A DNA stretch of 64,000 bases from Parietaria judaica. Taxonomy: Eukaryota > Streptophyta > Magnoliopsida > Rosales > Urticaceae. Each line of letters begins with the position of its first letter. Within the stretch, counting starts at the first letter, position 1. The notes under the pieces were generated by a model. That model saw only the letters and a program-made list of their open reading frames with translations, was not told where the DNA came from and ran no database searches. Made by a program: the position numbers and the translations under genes. Location: the NCBI GenBank assembly GCA_954871525.1, contig OX940871.1, positions 24,464,586 through 24,528,585 of the forward strand. The letters are read 5' to 3'. Of the stretch, positions 23,501-33,951 are shown in pieces.

Positions 23501-25736
23501 TTTAAAAGTCTTAAATGAGAAACGAAGCGCTTTCCCGTCGCCTCAGAAGGCGTAAGCTTCATGAGGCATAAGCCTCAATTATATAGAAAATCATACGATG
23601 TATTTCTCATAGAATTAAAAAAGGACAACACTTAATTACAAATAAAGCTTATAAGATCGCAAATTATAGGTCTTAAAATCATAAAACATAATAGGAATTT
23701 AGAGTTTTTAAGTGATGAAGAACATAAAAATAGAAATTAGTTTAGGTATTTTAAGTTGTTTTTCTTCAAATTTTAATAGCTTAAGAAAGCCCAAGTAAAA
23801 AGGCCCAAACAAGTAATTAAAAACCCTAATATGCTCTCTCTCTCTCTCTCCTTCCATCTCTTCGAGACCTCAAACGAGACTCAGCTAGACAAATTACAAT
23901 CTCTCTGCAATGCTTGACGACAAGCCAAAAGAGGGGAAAAGAGCCCAAAACAAGGCCAAAAAAAGCCCTGTCGGCAGCCCTTCACAAGGTGTGCGCCTCA
24001 TGTCGTAAGGCGTCACGAGGCGTGCACCTCAATATGCCTCACCCAATTGAGGTTTACGCCTCAAAACTGACTCTTTAAATGTACGCCCCGAGGAGCCAAG
24101 TGACCGCCTTGCGCGTACACGCTAAATGCTTTTTCAAACCATGAACAGATGTATCTAGTATGAATCTATCAACATTAACACCATCTGTGTCATGTGATAG
24201 GATTAACTAATGTGATGAATCCCTTTTATTATTTATTATGTAAATCTACGATAAACAATCCGATCTTTCCTTCGAGAGCAAGGCCAAACGCTATAAAGCA
24301 AGTCAACAAAGCATAAACCCTAATCAACCCCCAAGATAGGCACTCTGAGCTCTAAACCATAACGGCAAGAAACTGTAAATTACCAAAATACCCCTAATAA
24401 TATAATTGAAAATAAATGACATGAAAAAACTACACGTGATATGTCCAGTAAAGGTGATATGTACACAGAAACAAAATGTAGTTACACATTTCTATCTCTT
24501 CGAATTTGTACAAGACCTTTAGCTTTTCATACTTCAACATAGCCATTTAGATAAACCAGAGTTTTCTGTGCTTGTGGCTAGATAAATCACAAACTTAAAA
24601 CTTTCCAATAAACCAATCATAACTATGCAGCATCTATTTTCTAGTATCATAACAATATAAATATAATAACAAAAAATAACTAAAGTTAGGGGGCGAAAAA
24701 AACCTCCAAATTTTGTAGCATGTCTTTCAGTTTTTCACGCCGCCGACGCCTAGCATTATCGTCTCCCTCTCCTCCTCCTCCTCCTCCTCCTCCTTCTTGA
24801 ACACCAAGCTTGTCACTCTCAGCCACAAGCTCCCCATTACAATTTTCACAGTGAAAATATTCGTCCACCATGGAAATCAACCGCAGAGCATCCAAGGCAT
24901 TATATCTATATGAATTCAAATGTAATATCAGGAGTCACTACACAGTTCTTCATTAAGTTCCTATGCAGATTTCGTATATGAAGAACGAACCTTTTGTTGC
25001 AAGGCGGGCATATATATTCCTGAACAGTGTTCTTGTCTTCTAACTCGTCTTTCAATTTCTTTTTCATACGATGCAGTCTGTACCGGACAACGTCGTGTAT
25101 CTGAAAGACGTCGTTGCTTTATAGCCCGTTCTATTCCGAATACAGAAGTCTACAACATCGACTAAACTGGATAATCAAGAAAGGAAAGGGCATTCTTGAA
25201 AAACCTGAGCATAATCCAGGCAGCAATAAGAGTGAGTGTGCATCTTGATCTTGTCGTCCTCCTTGTGCCGATGCCCGTCCCCCGCGGCCGCAACGGCAGC
25301 CGTGAATATCTTCGCGCCCTTCGCCGTCTGCCACGAATCGACGCGAGCTCAGCACGGCTCGGGAGCAGCGCAAAACGAGTAATCGGAATTCGGACTCACC
25401 TCTCGCCGGTGATCTCTGGTGATGAGTTTCTCCTCTTCGAAGAATCTCAGGGTTCTGCGGAGCTGCTTGGAGTGGAGCCTCAAGTCCTTGGCCAAATCCT
25501 CCTCCCTCACCCATTGACGCCTGAGAGAAACACGTCAGAGACGCATCCAGAGAGGACGAAAGACACAGACAGAATCGAGAAGGAACCTACCTGGTTAGGG
25601 CATCGAGAACGACGACGGCGATTCCTCGGTTGTCGCTGCGGGCGTTCTTGGGCTGGTTCTCGCCCTTGGTGGTGATGTCGTCGTAGAAGGCTCGAGCTGC
25701 GAGCTTCACCAACCTGTTGAATGGCTCGACGCTCAT
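20588..25736 (-). CDS. TFIIEalpha: Transcription initiation factor IIE, alpha subunit
   Basis: Alpha subunit of TFIIE, which recruits and stimulates TFIIH at the RNA polymerase II pre-initiation complex in the nucleus. I rebuilt nine exons (minus strand, 5' to 3'): 25736-25591, 25520-25400, 25327-25205, 25100-24991, 24905-24704, 23189-22995, 22345-22112, 21631-21430, 20685-20588. All introns are GT-AG, all phases agree, and the product is 476 residues, close to my recollection of plant homologues. It opens MSVEPFNRLVKLAARAFYDD and holds the N-terminal winged-helix region (about 10-130). A zinc ribbon follows with C161-P-P-C164 and C186-x-x-C189. Then come a run of eight glycines (205-212) from a CTC/GAG microsatellite, a charged linker and an acidic tail ending DWEEG. 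Intron 5 (1,514 bases) and intron 6 hold GCCTC-rich repeats. A SINE lies about 145 bases upstream of the start. Confidence 0.95.
22559..22740. repeat. GCCTC/GAGGC-rich repeat in TFIIE-alpha intron 6
   Basis: A segment studded with GCCTC, GAGGC and CACGCC words, beginning with GTTTTCAAGGCACGCC. It belongs to the same loosely conserved family as segments at 23493-24145, 37625-37725 and 44890-44970. Non-coding. Confidence 0.55.
23493..24145. repeat. GCCTC/GAGGC-rich element in TFIIE-alpha intron 5
   Basis: About 650 bases starting ATGTTTTAAAAGTC and ending TTTTTCAAACCATGAAC. At both edges are blocks of GCCTCA/GAGGCRTAAGC repeated in both orientations, with AT-rich sequence between. The TTTTAAAA and TTTTCAAA tips and mirrored GCCTC blocks suggest a non-autonomous DNA element, now eroded. 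A CT dinucleotide run lies at 23832-23850. Confidence 0.5.
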
Positions 25737-25879
25737 CCTCGCTGCTTCGATCAGCGACTCGAGATGGCAACAATGGCGATCACCAGATTTGGGGATTTTC
25801 AGAGGCGATTATGAACGAAGCCCTAACTTCCAGTCTTAACTGGAAACTACCCCTATGCTCAACGTTTAATTAAATATAT

Positions 25880-26021
25880 AACAGTAAAAGAATATCTTTT
25901 TTTTTTTTTTTTTTAAGGCAGCTTTGCTGCATGTGGGGATCGAACCCACGACCTCCACTTTGGAGGTAGTGTGGAATTACCACTAGGCTATCCTAGCAAC
26001 CACAACAGTAAAAGAATATCT
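25880..26021 (-). mobile_element. tRNA-derived SINE with 18-bp target duplication
   Basis: A complete short SINE of about 105 bases on the minus strand, between perfect 18-base direct repeats AACAGTAAAAGAATATCT (25880-25897 and 26004-26021). Reading the minus strand from the 5' end, TAGCCTAGTGG is an exact RNA polymerase III A box and GGTTCGATCCC a B box. The body ends GCC-TT followed by a poly-A tail (seen as poly-T at 25894-25914). The body still folds like a tRNA: TTGCT/AGCAA acceptor pairing, an ACCTC/GAGGT anticodon stem and a GTGGG/CCCAC T stem. The anticodon loop lacks U33, so it is not a working tRNA. It sits about 145-285 bases upstream of the TFIIE-alpha start codon. Confidence 0.9.
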
Positions 26022-26092
26022 AAAAGGCGTGGCGTGAGTATATTTTTTTTTTTTAAAGAAAGATGAGCCTCGTACTAAACACTAAGTCTGTG

Positions 26093-27486
26093 TTCACTTT
26101 GATGTGTTCACTTTGATGTAATTCCATGTAATGAGTGGTAATTGTAATAAGTAATTACTATTTACAATGTAATTAAAAATGTTATTTTTTGTGTAATCAC
26201 CAATACAAAAGTTCACAACGTCACTTCTGATTCCAATTCTTAAAGCTTTTTATCTTTCCTAAATGACCCTCAAATTACACCCACAATCTCCTATTTTTTC
26301 TCCTTAATTTTTCCACTCGTCCTCTCTGAGTTTCTTCTTTCTCTCTCCCTCTCTATCTCTCCTCACTATCCCGCCTCTTTCTTCAAATCCCCACTACTCC
26401 ACCTCCATTTACTCTGCTTTTCTCTCACCTATTATATCTTCCAGAGTCATTTTTATTTATTTATTTCACCATTGTCACAAATATAGCTCGTATATTTGCC
26501 TCTGAATATTTCTCTAAAGCCACAGAGCTTTGTTCAGAAGCTGGTGACGCCGATTGCTCCGTTTATCATCGCCGACGTCCATTTTTATTTCGGTAATTAC
26601 ATCTGCCAGTGAGTTTTGATTTGCTCAATTTCTTTTCATTTTAAAATTCAACGTTTTAGGTTAAGAATCATATTCTGGTTTGATATTTTTTCTTATGATT
26701 TTTTTTTGCATGTTTGTTTTCCAATTTTCAGGTTCATACAATTGTCTGTGAAGTTTACTCCTTTCTCGGTTAATCGATTTCATCAGTCAATGTGAGCCTT
26801 TTTTTTTCTCTATCTATATTTTGTCTTACAACTTCAATGATGAATTATTTCTAAATTATTTTTTCTTACCATTGTGCTTGACGACAAATGAATGGTTCGA
26901 GCTCCTTTGCAACTGCATCGAGCCAACCAAGGTTATTGTCTTACTGAGCAATGAATTTTTTATTATGAATTTATCCCAGATTTTTTTCCTATCTTGTTCT
27001 CATTAATCTATTATAATTTGTTTAATTTCTTTATTAGTTAGTTAAATATTTGTTTTCGTTTTGGTTTGTTTTACTTTTGAAACCTTTATTCTATAATTTT
27101 TTTGAGGTCTGGTAGTGTTTTTTTTATTGATTTTTAGTTGTTTTATCTAGTTAATAATGTTATTGTTAGTGTTAATTGAAATTAAATTGAACTTGTATCA
27201 TTTATTGTATAACATTGTAGGTGGCGGAAGAATACAATTATCGCTATTATCTCTTAATTGGATGAATGTTATGTGTGTGGTTCAATTGTTTCTCATGCAT
27301 AGCAAATCAGAAAGAGAGTCTAGAGCTTTAAGAGAACAATTGTATGTCCTAGATGTCTTTGTCAATAGGGATATTGTGCATCAAATTGCATATGAGAGTG
27401 ATGTCACATGTTTAGAAATACTTAGGTTAACTAGAGATGCATGTTCAACATTCACTTCAAATAGAGAGTACCCCGTTCACTTCTAA
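26093..27486 (+). pseudogene. PIF/Harbinger transposase remnant
   Basis: The left end repeats TGTGTTCACTTTGATG twice in tandem (about 26092-26123) and continues with GTAATT-rich terminal sequence. A CT-rich leader-like stretch follows (26290-26600). A frame ending at 27486 contains, at about 27313-27457, the sequence IVHQIAYESDVTCLEILRLTRDA. This resembles the conserved N-terminal region of plant PIF/Harbinger nucleases (the part with S-D-x-x-C-x-x-x-L-R-M before the DDE domain). The frame then runs into a further copy of the terminal sequence and stops. The catalytic DDE region is absent, so it is non-functional. The domain call is from memory and short. Confidence 0.5.
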
Positions 27487-28235
27487 TGAGGTGTAATCGT
27501 AATAAGTAAGTGCACTTATTACCGTGTTCACTTGAATATGTCATTTAAACCTTCCGTAATCACGTTTACAACGTAATTAAAAAATATAATTTTGCAGTAA
27601 TTGGCATTACAAATGTCACACGATGGAATTATGATTACAATTCTCTATCTCTAATTATTTTACTTCAAATACCCTCGTTTAACTCCTGACAATCAGGTAA
27701 CCTCTTTTCTCAACTCCTTCCTCAACTTCCTCCGCTAGGAACTGCTCCACTGTTTTCTTCTTCAAAATCAATCAAACAGCATTTTGACTTTTCAACTCCA
27801 CTAATATGATTGTTCGTAAACTTCTCAGCCACTATATTGTACAAGTATTGAGAAGGAAATTACAAGGAAAAAAAAGTGATGATTTAAGAATTCTATCCAT
27901 CAATATGATAGAATTAAGTTTATATTATAGTTTTATACATATAATTGATATAATATCAAATAATATTATTTAGAAATGTTGCTATAGAATCTTTCCGGCA
28001 CAACTACAATTATTACGTTCCTACTACTAATTTAAGGGTGTTTTGGTAATTTAATCATTGATTAATTTATATATTATTTATTAATAAATAAAATAACCGT
28101 CATTCCTTTATTTATTACAATGATACAAGTGAACATCGTAATTCATTACAATTACGATTACGATACATTATATTACGATTACGATTACAATTACGATTAA
28201 GCAATTACATCCAACTAAACACCACTTTACCAGGT
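27468..28235. mobile_element. Non-autonomous element of the same family
   Basis: Starts with CCGTTCACTTCTAATGAGG and CGTGTTCACTTGAATATG, and ends near 28225 with CATCCAACTAAACACCAC. The reverse complement of that end gives GTGTTTAGTTGGATGTAATT, matching the GTGTTCACTTTGATGTAATT tip at 26104. GATTAC/AATTAC words dominate 28140-28205. It appears to overlap or truncate the Harbinger remnant on its left. Confidence 0.5.
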
Positions 28236-28239
28236 GAGT

Positions 28240-29395
28240 CCCTTATGCGAGTGCGGCTTTAGAGAGATAAGAGTACTCTATATCGAATTGTCAACAGCAA
28301 CTAGCTAACGAGTATCCCGAATACGAGTCGGGACTCCCTCATTACAACTATAATCCTGCAAATCAAAAGGTTCAATACTCGGCGGAATAGACCCTAAACT
28401 GGATAATCAATCCCGCAATTAGAGTTTTTTAAACCCCTAGACAATCTGATGGAATGTGAATTTACCAACCACCCCTGGTCGTACGCACATTCAACCCCAC
28501 GACGAATAGCGGAAGCCTCTGCAAGTTAGGGGAACAACCCGTGCCTATGGAAATTAGTTCTCGACGCGAGAACACGACTTTCATGATTGCGAGCCACTAA
28601 GCCTATGTCATAATTGTCCCCACGACCATTAATCGCGGCGTCGACATAAATGTCAACGCAACCTACCTCGGGGGGCTTCCAGGCCTAAGTAGTTAGGTTG
28701 TTGTCCTTCTTCAGCTCAGTTTTTTGCGCCTCGTTAAATTATGAGAGGTAACTGAACGCCTCTTCAACAATATCTTGTTAAAACCTCGATTTATTTTCAT
28801 TTGCCACATTATTCCTATTATTCCATATTCGCCATAAGAGAATAGAGAATAATGTAGACACACCAGGACTAAGAGATGTGAGTACTGAAGCGATGAGGCA
28901 CAGAGGATCAATTCTTGGTTTAGATAGATCCAAAATACATCCCAGGCCAACTAGTTTCCAAATCTTCTGAGTAAATTTACAACCTTAAAAGCAATGTCCA
29001 ACTGTCTTATGCTCAATATAGCAAAGAAGGCACCTCATATCAATCTGAATTCCCGCGGCGAGAGAGAGTAGTTAGTGTCGGCATAACCTTTTTACAAATC
29101 ATCCACATGTGGAGTTTAACTTTCGGGGAACTGCATTCCTCCAAATCTTACTCCACAAACTCGTTCCATTGTCGGAGGAGGATGTAGATCCAAGGTCATA
29201 TGTCGAAGCGAAACCAATTGTCGTCCATGTCGTTTCAAGGTCATAGATCCAACTCGTTCCATCGACCTCCAAATCCAATTGTCGTTCAAAATATCTACAT
29301 CTTTGCCATTACCAATAAAATTGAATGTTTAATCCATGGTTCTTTACTTTTGCATTTGTGTTCTTGTCATCACACTGAGTCTATGTGAGGATGTT
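28240..29395 (-). pseudogene. LINE (L1-type) ORF2 3' end, degenerate
   Basis: Translated in pieces on the minus strand this shows, in order, the closing part of an L1 ORF2. First come a FNFIGNGKDVDILNDNW segment (about 29250-29310, the conserved IGNGxxIxIWxDxW block) and a KIWRNAVPRKLN segment (about 29120-29155). A CLLC...TVGHCF zinc-binding remnant follows (28985-29040, zf-RVT). Last is a ribonuclease H start, WKPPEVGCVDIYVDAAINGR (about 28600-28680), then AEASAIRRGVECA. Several frameshifts and in-frame stops separate these blocks. The reverse-transcriptase part is missing. Confidence 0.75.
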
Positions 29396-30920
29396 TGACA
29401 AACGAAAATAAATAACTTAAATTTATCAAAAGTATAGACTGGACAGTAAGAGCTTCTAATCGAGAACGACTATTGATGGGCTTAATCATATATTTATGTG
29501 GTGATCTATTACCATATCATAGTGCTTTCCTGCACTATTGCACTGTTAAATCTATCAGGTACGAAGTGACTTCATACTGGACAGACTAGACTTATATAAG
29601 AAATCATCACATGACAGAATGAAAGTATGATAAAGTCACAATAATAATCGGATGGAATCGATTGATGTCCTGAGCATCATGGACTTGTACGGTTCAACTT
29701 ACATGGTATTTGATTTAATCATTAAAGTCTACAAACGTATTCCCAACACTTTTATTTTGGGATTAGACGGTTGACCGAGATGATTTGCAGATATGGAAAA
29801 TAACCTTATGACTTCCTTATTATGATTTGGGGGGAACAAATAAGTACTCACGATCAGCTCAACGGATTCATAACCCTTTGAGTGAGTAGTTTGTAATAAT
29901 CATATATTAAGGTAATGTCGTCAAAAGGGCATAACAATAATTGTACCATTTTGACGAGAATCATAATAATACGAAAACCTGGATTCAGATAATATGATTG
30001 TATCAATGGACACCTGTGGTCAGGAAAATAAAATCAATACATACTAGAGAGTTCAGCTTCGAGCTATAGTTTAACGAAATCGAAGTTAGAGAAAGTTTTT
30101 CACTTTCACCGTAACTCAAGTATGTATGTCCATTTGTCCCCTTTGTAGCTCCACAATAACGACATTGTAATTACTATGATTATTGTGTTCATTAAACATA
30201 AAATAGATCCAATCAGTTGAGATTTGTGATCATTGTCACAAAATCACTACTTACCCTAATTGTGACAAAAGTACTAAAGTTTTGGTGAAAAAAGAAAGTG
30301 AAAAAGATTATTTATTGGACACCCATAGGGTTGTGGGAAATTAAATTCTGATTAATTTATCTTTTTGAATTGTGTCATTATGAAACACGGTTTGAGATTT
30401 ATTAGCAAAACAGTTTTTCGGCTAAGGCTGAAAATGTCTATGTTTTATAAATCGAAAATAAGAGAAATAAATATTAGAATTAATTCCTCAAATATTTAAT
30501 AAGGAGAATTATTAATATAATTTTAATTATTGCATTGGGTTATTAATATTTGTTATTAATAATTAAATAGGTTTATATTAATATTATTTAATTAATTTTC
30601 GAATTATATTAAATATAGGTGGCAACTTTAATCTTTAAAAATAATGTGGGATTTATTTTTAAATCTCATATATATTTTTATGAAAGAGCTAGTCGTTTGT
30701 GAGAATTGTTGAATAGGAAGATGTATAACGACTTGATTAGTTTAGACATGGTTCTAATTGATGAGACGATGTGTTTTCATTTATTTATTTACGAAATTTT
30801 GGCTGTGATATACATTTTCATTGATTGAAGAGTTAAATTTCGTCAAACGAAAAAACTTTTATATCATTACCAAATTTAAAACCGTATAGCATAAGTTCGA
30901 ATATCCGCATGATAAAAAAT
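29396..30920. other. Unresolved, possibly retroelement-derived
   Basis: About 1.5 kb without a credible frame. It is less repetitive than the usual AT-rich filler. No TG...CA pair with a target duplication and no domain could be found. From about 30470 on it becomes strongly AT-rich. Confidence 0.3.
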
Positions 30921-31669
30921 TTAGGTGGTGTTTGGTTAACTGGTTTGTGAAACCAGTTTTGCAATTTGGTTTGAGAAATCAGTCTGAGAGTTTAGTTTAT
31001 CAAATCAATTTGGGAGTTTGATTTTTGAAACATTGTTTGGTTAGTCTTTTGTTAATTTGTGGTTGAATTTAGATGAAAAAATAAGATAGAACACAATTTG
31101 TGTTACTAAAAAGAAAGTATGTTTTATTTGAAAGTAATATATATTAATATTATGTCTAAAAAATATTTGTCATAATACAAAAATTATTCTTATTTCATGA
31201 CTCTAATAACATGAATTAATATATATAAAGTAGTAAATATTCTGTTTTAATAGTTTATATCATTGTAATTAAATTAGTATTTAATAATATACATAATTTA
31301 AGTATATATTTTTTAATATGATAGTAATATCATTAAAATTTATAATTATATATAAAAATAATTTTAATATTTTTTTATATAAGTTAATTTAATAGTTAAT
31401 ATATTATTATAAATAATATAAAAATAATATTATAGAATAATAATATATAATTATTGTTTTATTTTGTACGACTGAGTTGAAGACCAAAGACAGAAAACAA
31501 ACTATAAGTCGTTTTCTGTTTTCCTTCATTAAAATTTCAGTGGTCAGCGAGACCGGTTTCAGAAAACAGAGATAACTAACAACCAAATGTGGTCTGTGAA
31601 ACTAATATGACACTGTTTGAAACCAAAATCAGAAACTGGTCTCGAAGAGCATAACCAAATGCCACCTTA
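30921..31669. mobile_element. PIF/Harbinger-type MITE, TTA duplication
   Basis: The left end reads TTA then GGTGGTGTTTGGTTAAC. The right end reads AACCAAATGCCACC then TTA. This gives a 743-base element (30924-31666) with 14-base terminal inverted repeats (two mismatches) and the 3-base TTA target duplication typical of the PIF/Harbinger superfamily. Subterminal CTGGTTT/AAACCAG words repeat near both ends. The centre is AT-rich and non-coding. Confidence 0.85.
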
Positions 31670-32399
31670 AGATTTCTATGCGAAAAATTGACATTTTAAG
31701 ATAATTTGAGGGAATATGATTCAATTTTTTTTTTGAAAGAGAATATGATTCAATTACAGTAGCATGCATATAAAGACTTATTTGTCTTTCAATTTGTTTA
31801 CGACCAATTTATATTTTTATTTGTACTTATAGATAATTTTTAACGCGTTGCATGCCTTGCACAAAGTAAGAAAACAAAACAAAAATCACATGTCAATAAT
31901 AAATTATACTAACGTATAAGCACAAAAGAAACATATTTTTGTATGTATCTTCATCAAAAACAAAATAATTGATAACTTATCGGACTCCACTAGCATTAGG
32001 GTCGTAGAATAGAGTCGTTAGTATCAGGTTTTACTCTTGACTTAAAGGCCCGATTATTAATTTTTTTAAAATTAGAAACCGAAGTTTTTTTTTTAGATCC
32101 AAAACCTTTTGAACCGAAAACCATTAGTAGGACTGAATTACATGCGAATTCAGATTCAGTTGAACTCTTTATTTTACGAAAATTTATTTTAATCGATAAT
32201 ATTTTTATTTTATTTTTTATTTAAAATAATACATAAAATAATATTGAATATGAATGCGGTCTGAGTAGACCGAATACCTTATTTCATTGACCCAAATTCT
32301 ATTATTCGATCTCTAGACTCTTCGGTAATAAGGTTTTCGATCTCTCAATTCCGATTTTTCAAAAAAACAAAATTTTAACACCCCTACATAATTAGTATA
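31670..32399. other. Intergenic sequence, no gene seen
   Basis: AT-rich and without convincing frames or repeats, apart from a short local duplication of GAATATGATTCAATT (about 31710-31757). Confidence 0.5.
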
Positions 32400-33226
32400 T
32401 ATGAATATGACTAGTTTCTCATAAAACATTGTTGTGAGTGGCACCACTGAGAAGGCCCAGGGTTGAGGCCCATGATCATTAGGCCCAAACGACATTAAGG
32501 CTTGTGTAAGAAAGCCTGAACTCAGCTTTAGTAAACGACTCGTCGTTAAGTTGAGGGAAGAGACATGTCGTATTTAGGTAAATGACACATGGCTTAATCC
32601 AAGCCATCAGTGATTGCTGATCCAACGGTCTACACTTGCCCGTGCCCTCAGCTCATATAAAAGGGAAGCGAAGCTTGCCCTAATCCGTATCGTGAAGAAA
32701 GCAAGGAAGGGGAGAGAGAGAGCTGGTCGCCTGCGAGAGTCTGAGCCCGAAGCCTGCTTCTCCAAGGATATTCTCGGGGTAATCCGAGCTACACGGCAAG
32801 GCACAATCGTCACTGATTGTTCCAGTGAGACCTAGGGTTTCACTGGATCTCCAACTGTCTTGAACAGTTGGTGGATGAGCCTCCGTGTTGTGATCAAGAG
32901 GATTCGAGGAATCAGTATGCCTCAGATCTCGCAACGATCATCTCCGTCCTCCCAATGATGCGGATGGACTCTGAAGGCTGATTTACCCATAGAAAATCAG
33001 TGTTGAGCTCAGTCGATCAGGTTTTATTGTTCTTGAACTTCTTGCATGTAATCGTGTAGTGTCTGGTCTGAGGATTTCGTTGTTTTAGTGTTGATCTGTG
33101 TGTTTAGTTTGGATTGTGTATGCTTGTATATTTTTAACAAACATATATAAGCATAAAAGATACAATGTTGTATGAATATGACTAGTTTCTCATAAAACAT
33201 ATAGAAGCATAAAAGATACAATGTTG
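32400..33226 (+). repeat. 56-bp tandem duplication split by an LTR
   Basis: Two copies of a 56-base unit that begins TATGAATATGACTAGTTTCT and ends GATACAATGTTG. The second copy is intact at 33171-33226. The first is split: its first 30 bases are at 32400-32429 and its last 26 at 33145-33170, with a solo LTR between. The copies differ at one position (ATATAAG against ATAGAAG). Confidence 0.9.
32430..33139 (+). mobile_element. Solo LTR, 710 bases, with 5-bp target duplication
   Basis: Starts TGTTGTGAG and ends TTTTTAACA, giving perfect TGTT...AACA tips. It is flanked by the 5-base duplication AACAT (32425-32429 and 33140-33144). An LTR promoter is visible: TATAAAAG at 32656-32663, followed by a GC-richer R/U5-like part and a T-rich end. 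There is no primer-binding site after it, because the flank is the target duplication, so internal sequences have been lost by LTR-LTR recombination. Family not assigned. The short frames at 32607-32934 lie within the LTR and are not genes. Confidence 0.9.
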
Positions 33227-33284
33227 TTGTTTTGTTTTGTTTTTTGTTTTGTTTTTTTTTAATGTATTTTCATTTAACAAAATA

Positions 33285-33722
33285 GGGTTAATGACGGTGA
33301 AAATATCCAAAATTTGGTCAAAGAATTCATCGTGTACCCAAAGTTTAAAAGTGGTACTAAAAATACCCAAAGTCACATTTGGGGAGTTGACTACTATATT
33401 CTCGTAACACCGTTAACTCTGGCCACGTGGACAAGTGATCATTAGGGGTTTAATTAGTTGTATTAAATAGTAATAATTAGGAGTTTAATTCATTTTTTTG
33501 TCGTAAACAAGGCTGATGTGGGCTCGTCCACGTGCCAAAAATTGTCATGTCAGCAACCCACGTTTGTCCACATGGCTAGAGTTAACGCGTAAGCTAACGG
33601 CGTTACGAGAATGAAGTGGTCAACTCCCCAAATAGGACTTTAGATATTTTGTCATCACTTTTAAATTTTGAGTACACGAGAAGTTCTTTGACTAAATTTT
33701 CGTTATTTTCGCCGTCATTATC
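33285..33722. mobile_element. Long-TIR element upstream of TAF2
   Basis: About 435 bases. The left arm (33288 to about 33415) and the reverse complement of the right arm match for about 130 bases with scattered changes. Shared blocks are TAATGACGG(T/C)GAAAATA, TTTGGGGAGTTGAC and TTCTCGTAAC(A/G)CCGTTA. TTCATTTAACAAAA occurs on both sides (33269-33282 and 33739-33752), although the right copy lies about 16 bases beyond the visible arm. CACGTG G-boxes sit at 33424-33429 and 33529-33534. No coding capacity. Confidence 0.8.
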
Positions 33723-33865
33723 TTTTTGATTATGTGTGTTCATTTAACAAAACATAGGACTCCACTAGTATATGACTAGTTCTTGATCGAAATAGAGAGG
33801 TTTGGCGGTTGTAGTAATAACTAACCAGAGATTATAAGAAGCTAGGGCACTAACCAGAGATTCCC

Positions 33866-33930
33866 ATGGATTGGGATTAATGGCTGATCGAATGGAATCT
33901 CTTCGAACCATCTCCTCGACCGATCTCTGA
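33866..33930 (+). promoter_or_regulatory. Two chained uORFs in the TAF2 leader
   Basis: Upstream of the TAF2 start are ATG-GAT-TGG-GAT-TAA (33866-33880) and a second ATG at 33880-33882 that overlaps the first stop as TAATG. The second frame runs 16 codons to a TGA at 33928-33930, 21 bases before the TAF2 ATG. If transcription starts upstream of 33866, ribosomes would meet both before TAF2. The start site is not visible, so function is inferred. Confidence 0.45.
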
Positions 33931-33951
33931 CTCGCACCGCCTCCGATTCCG

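Noticed and set aside
25917..26000. A functional tRNA gene on the minus strand
   Set aside because: It has A and B boxes and a tRNA-like fold, but the anticodon loop lacks U33, and the poly-A tail plus 18-base duplication show it is a SINE.
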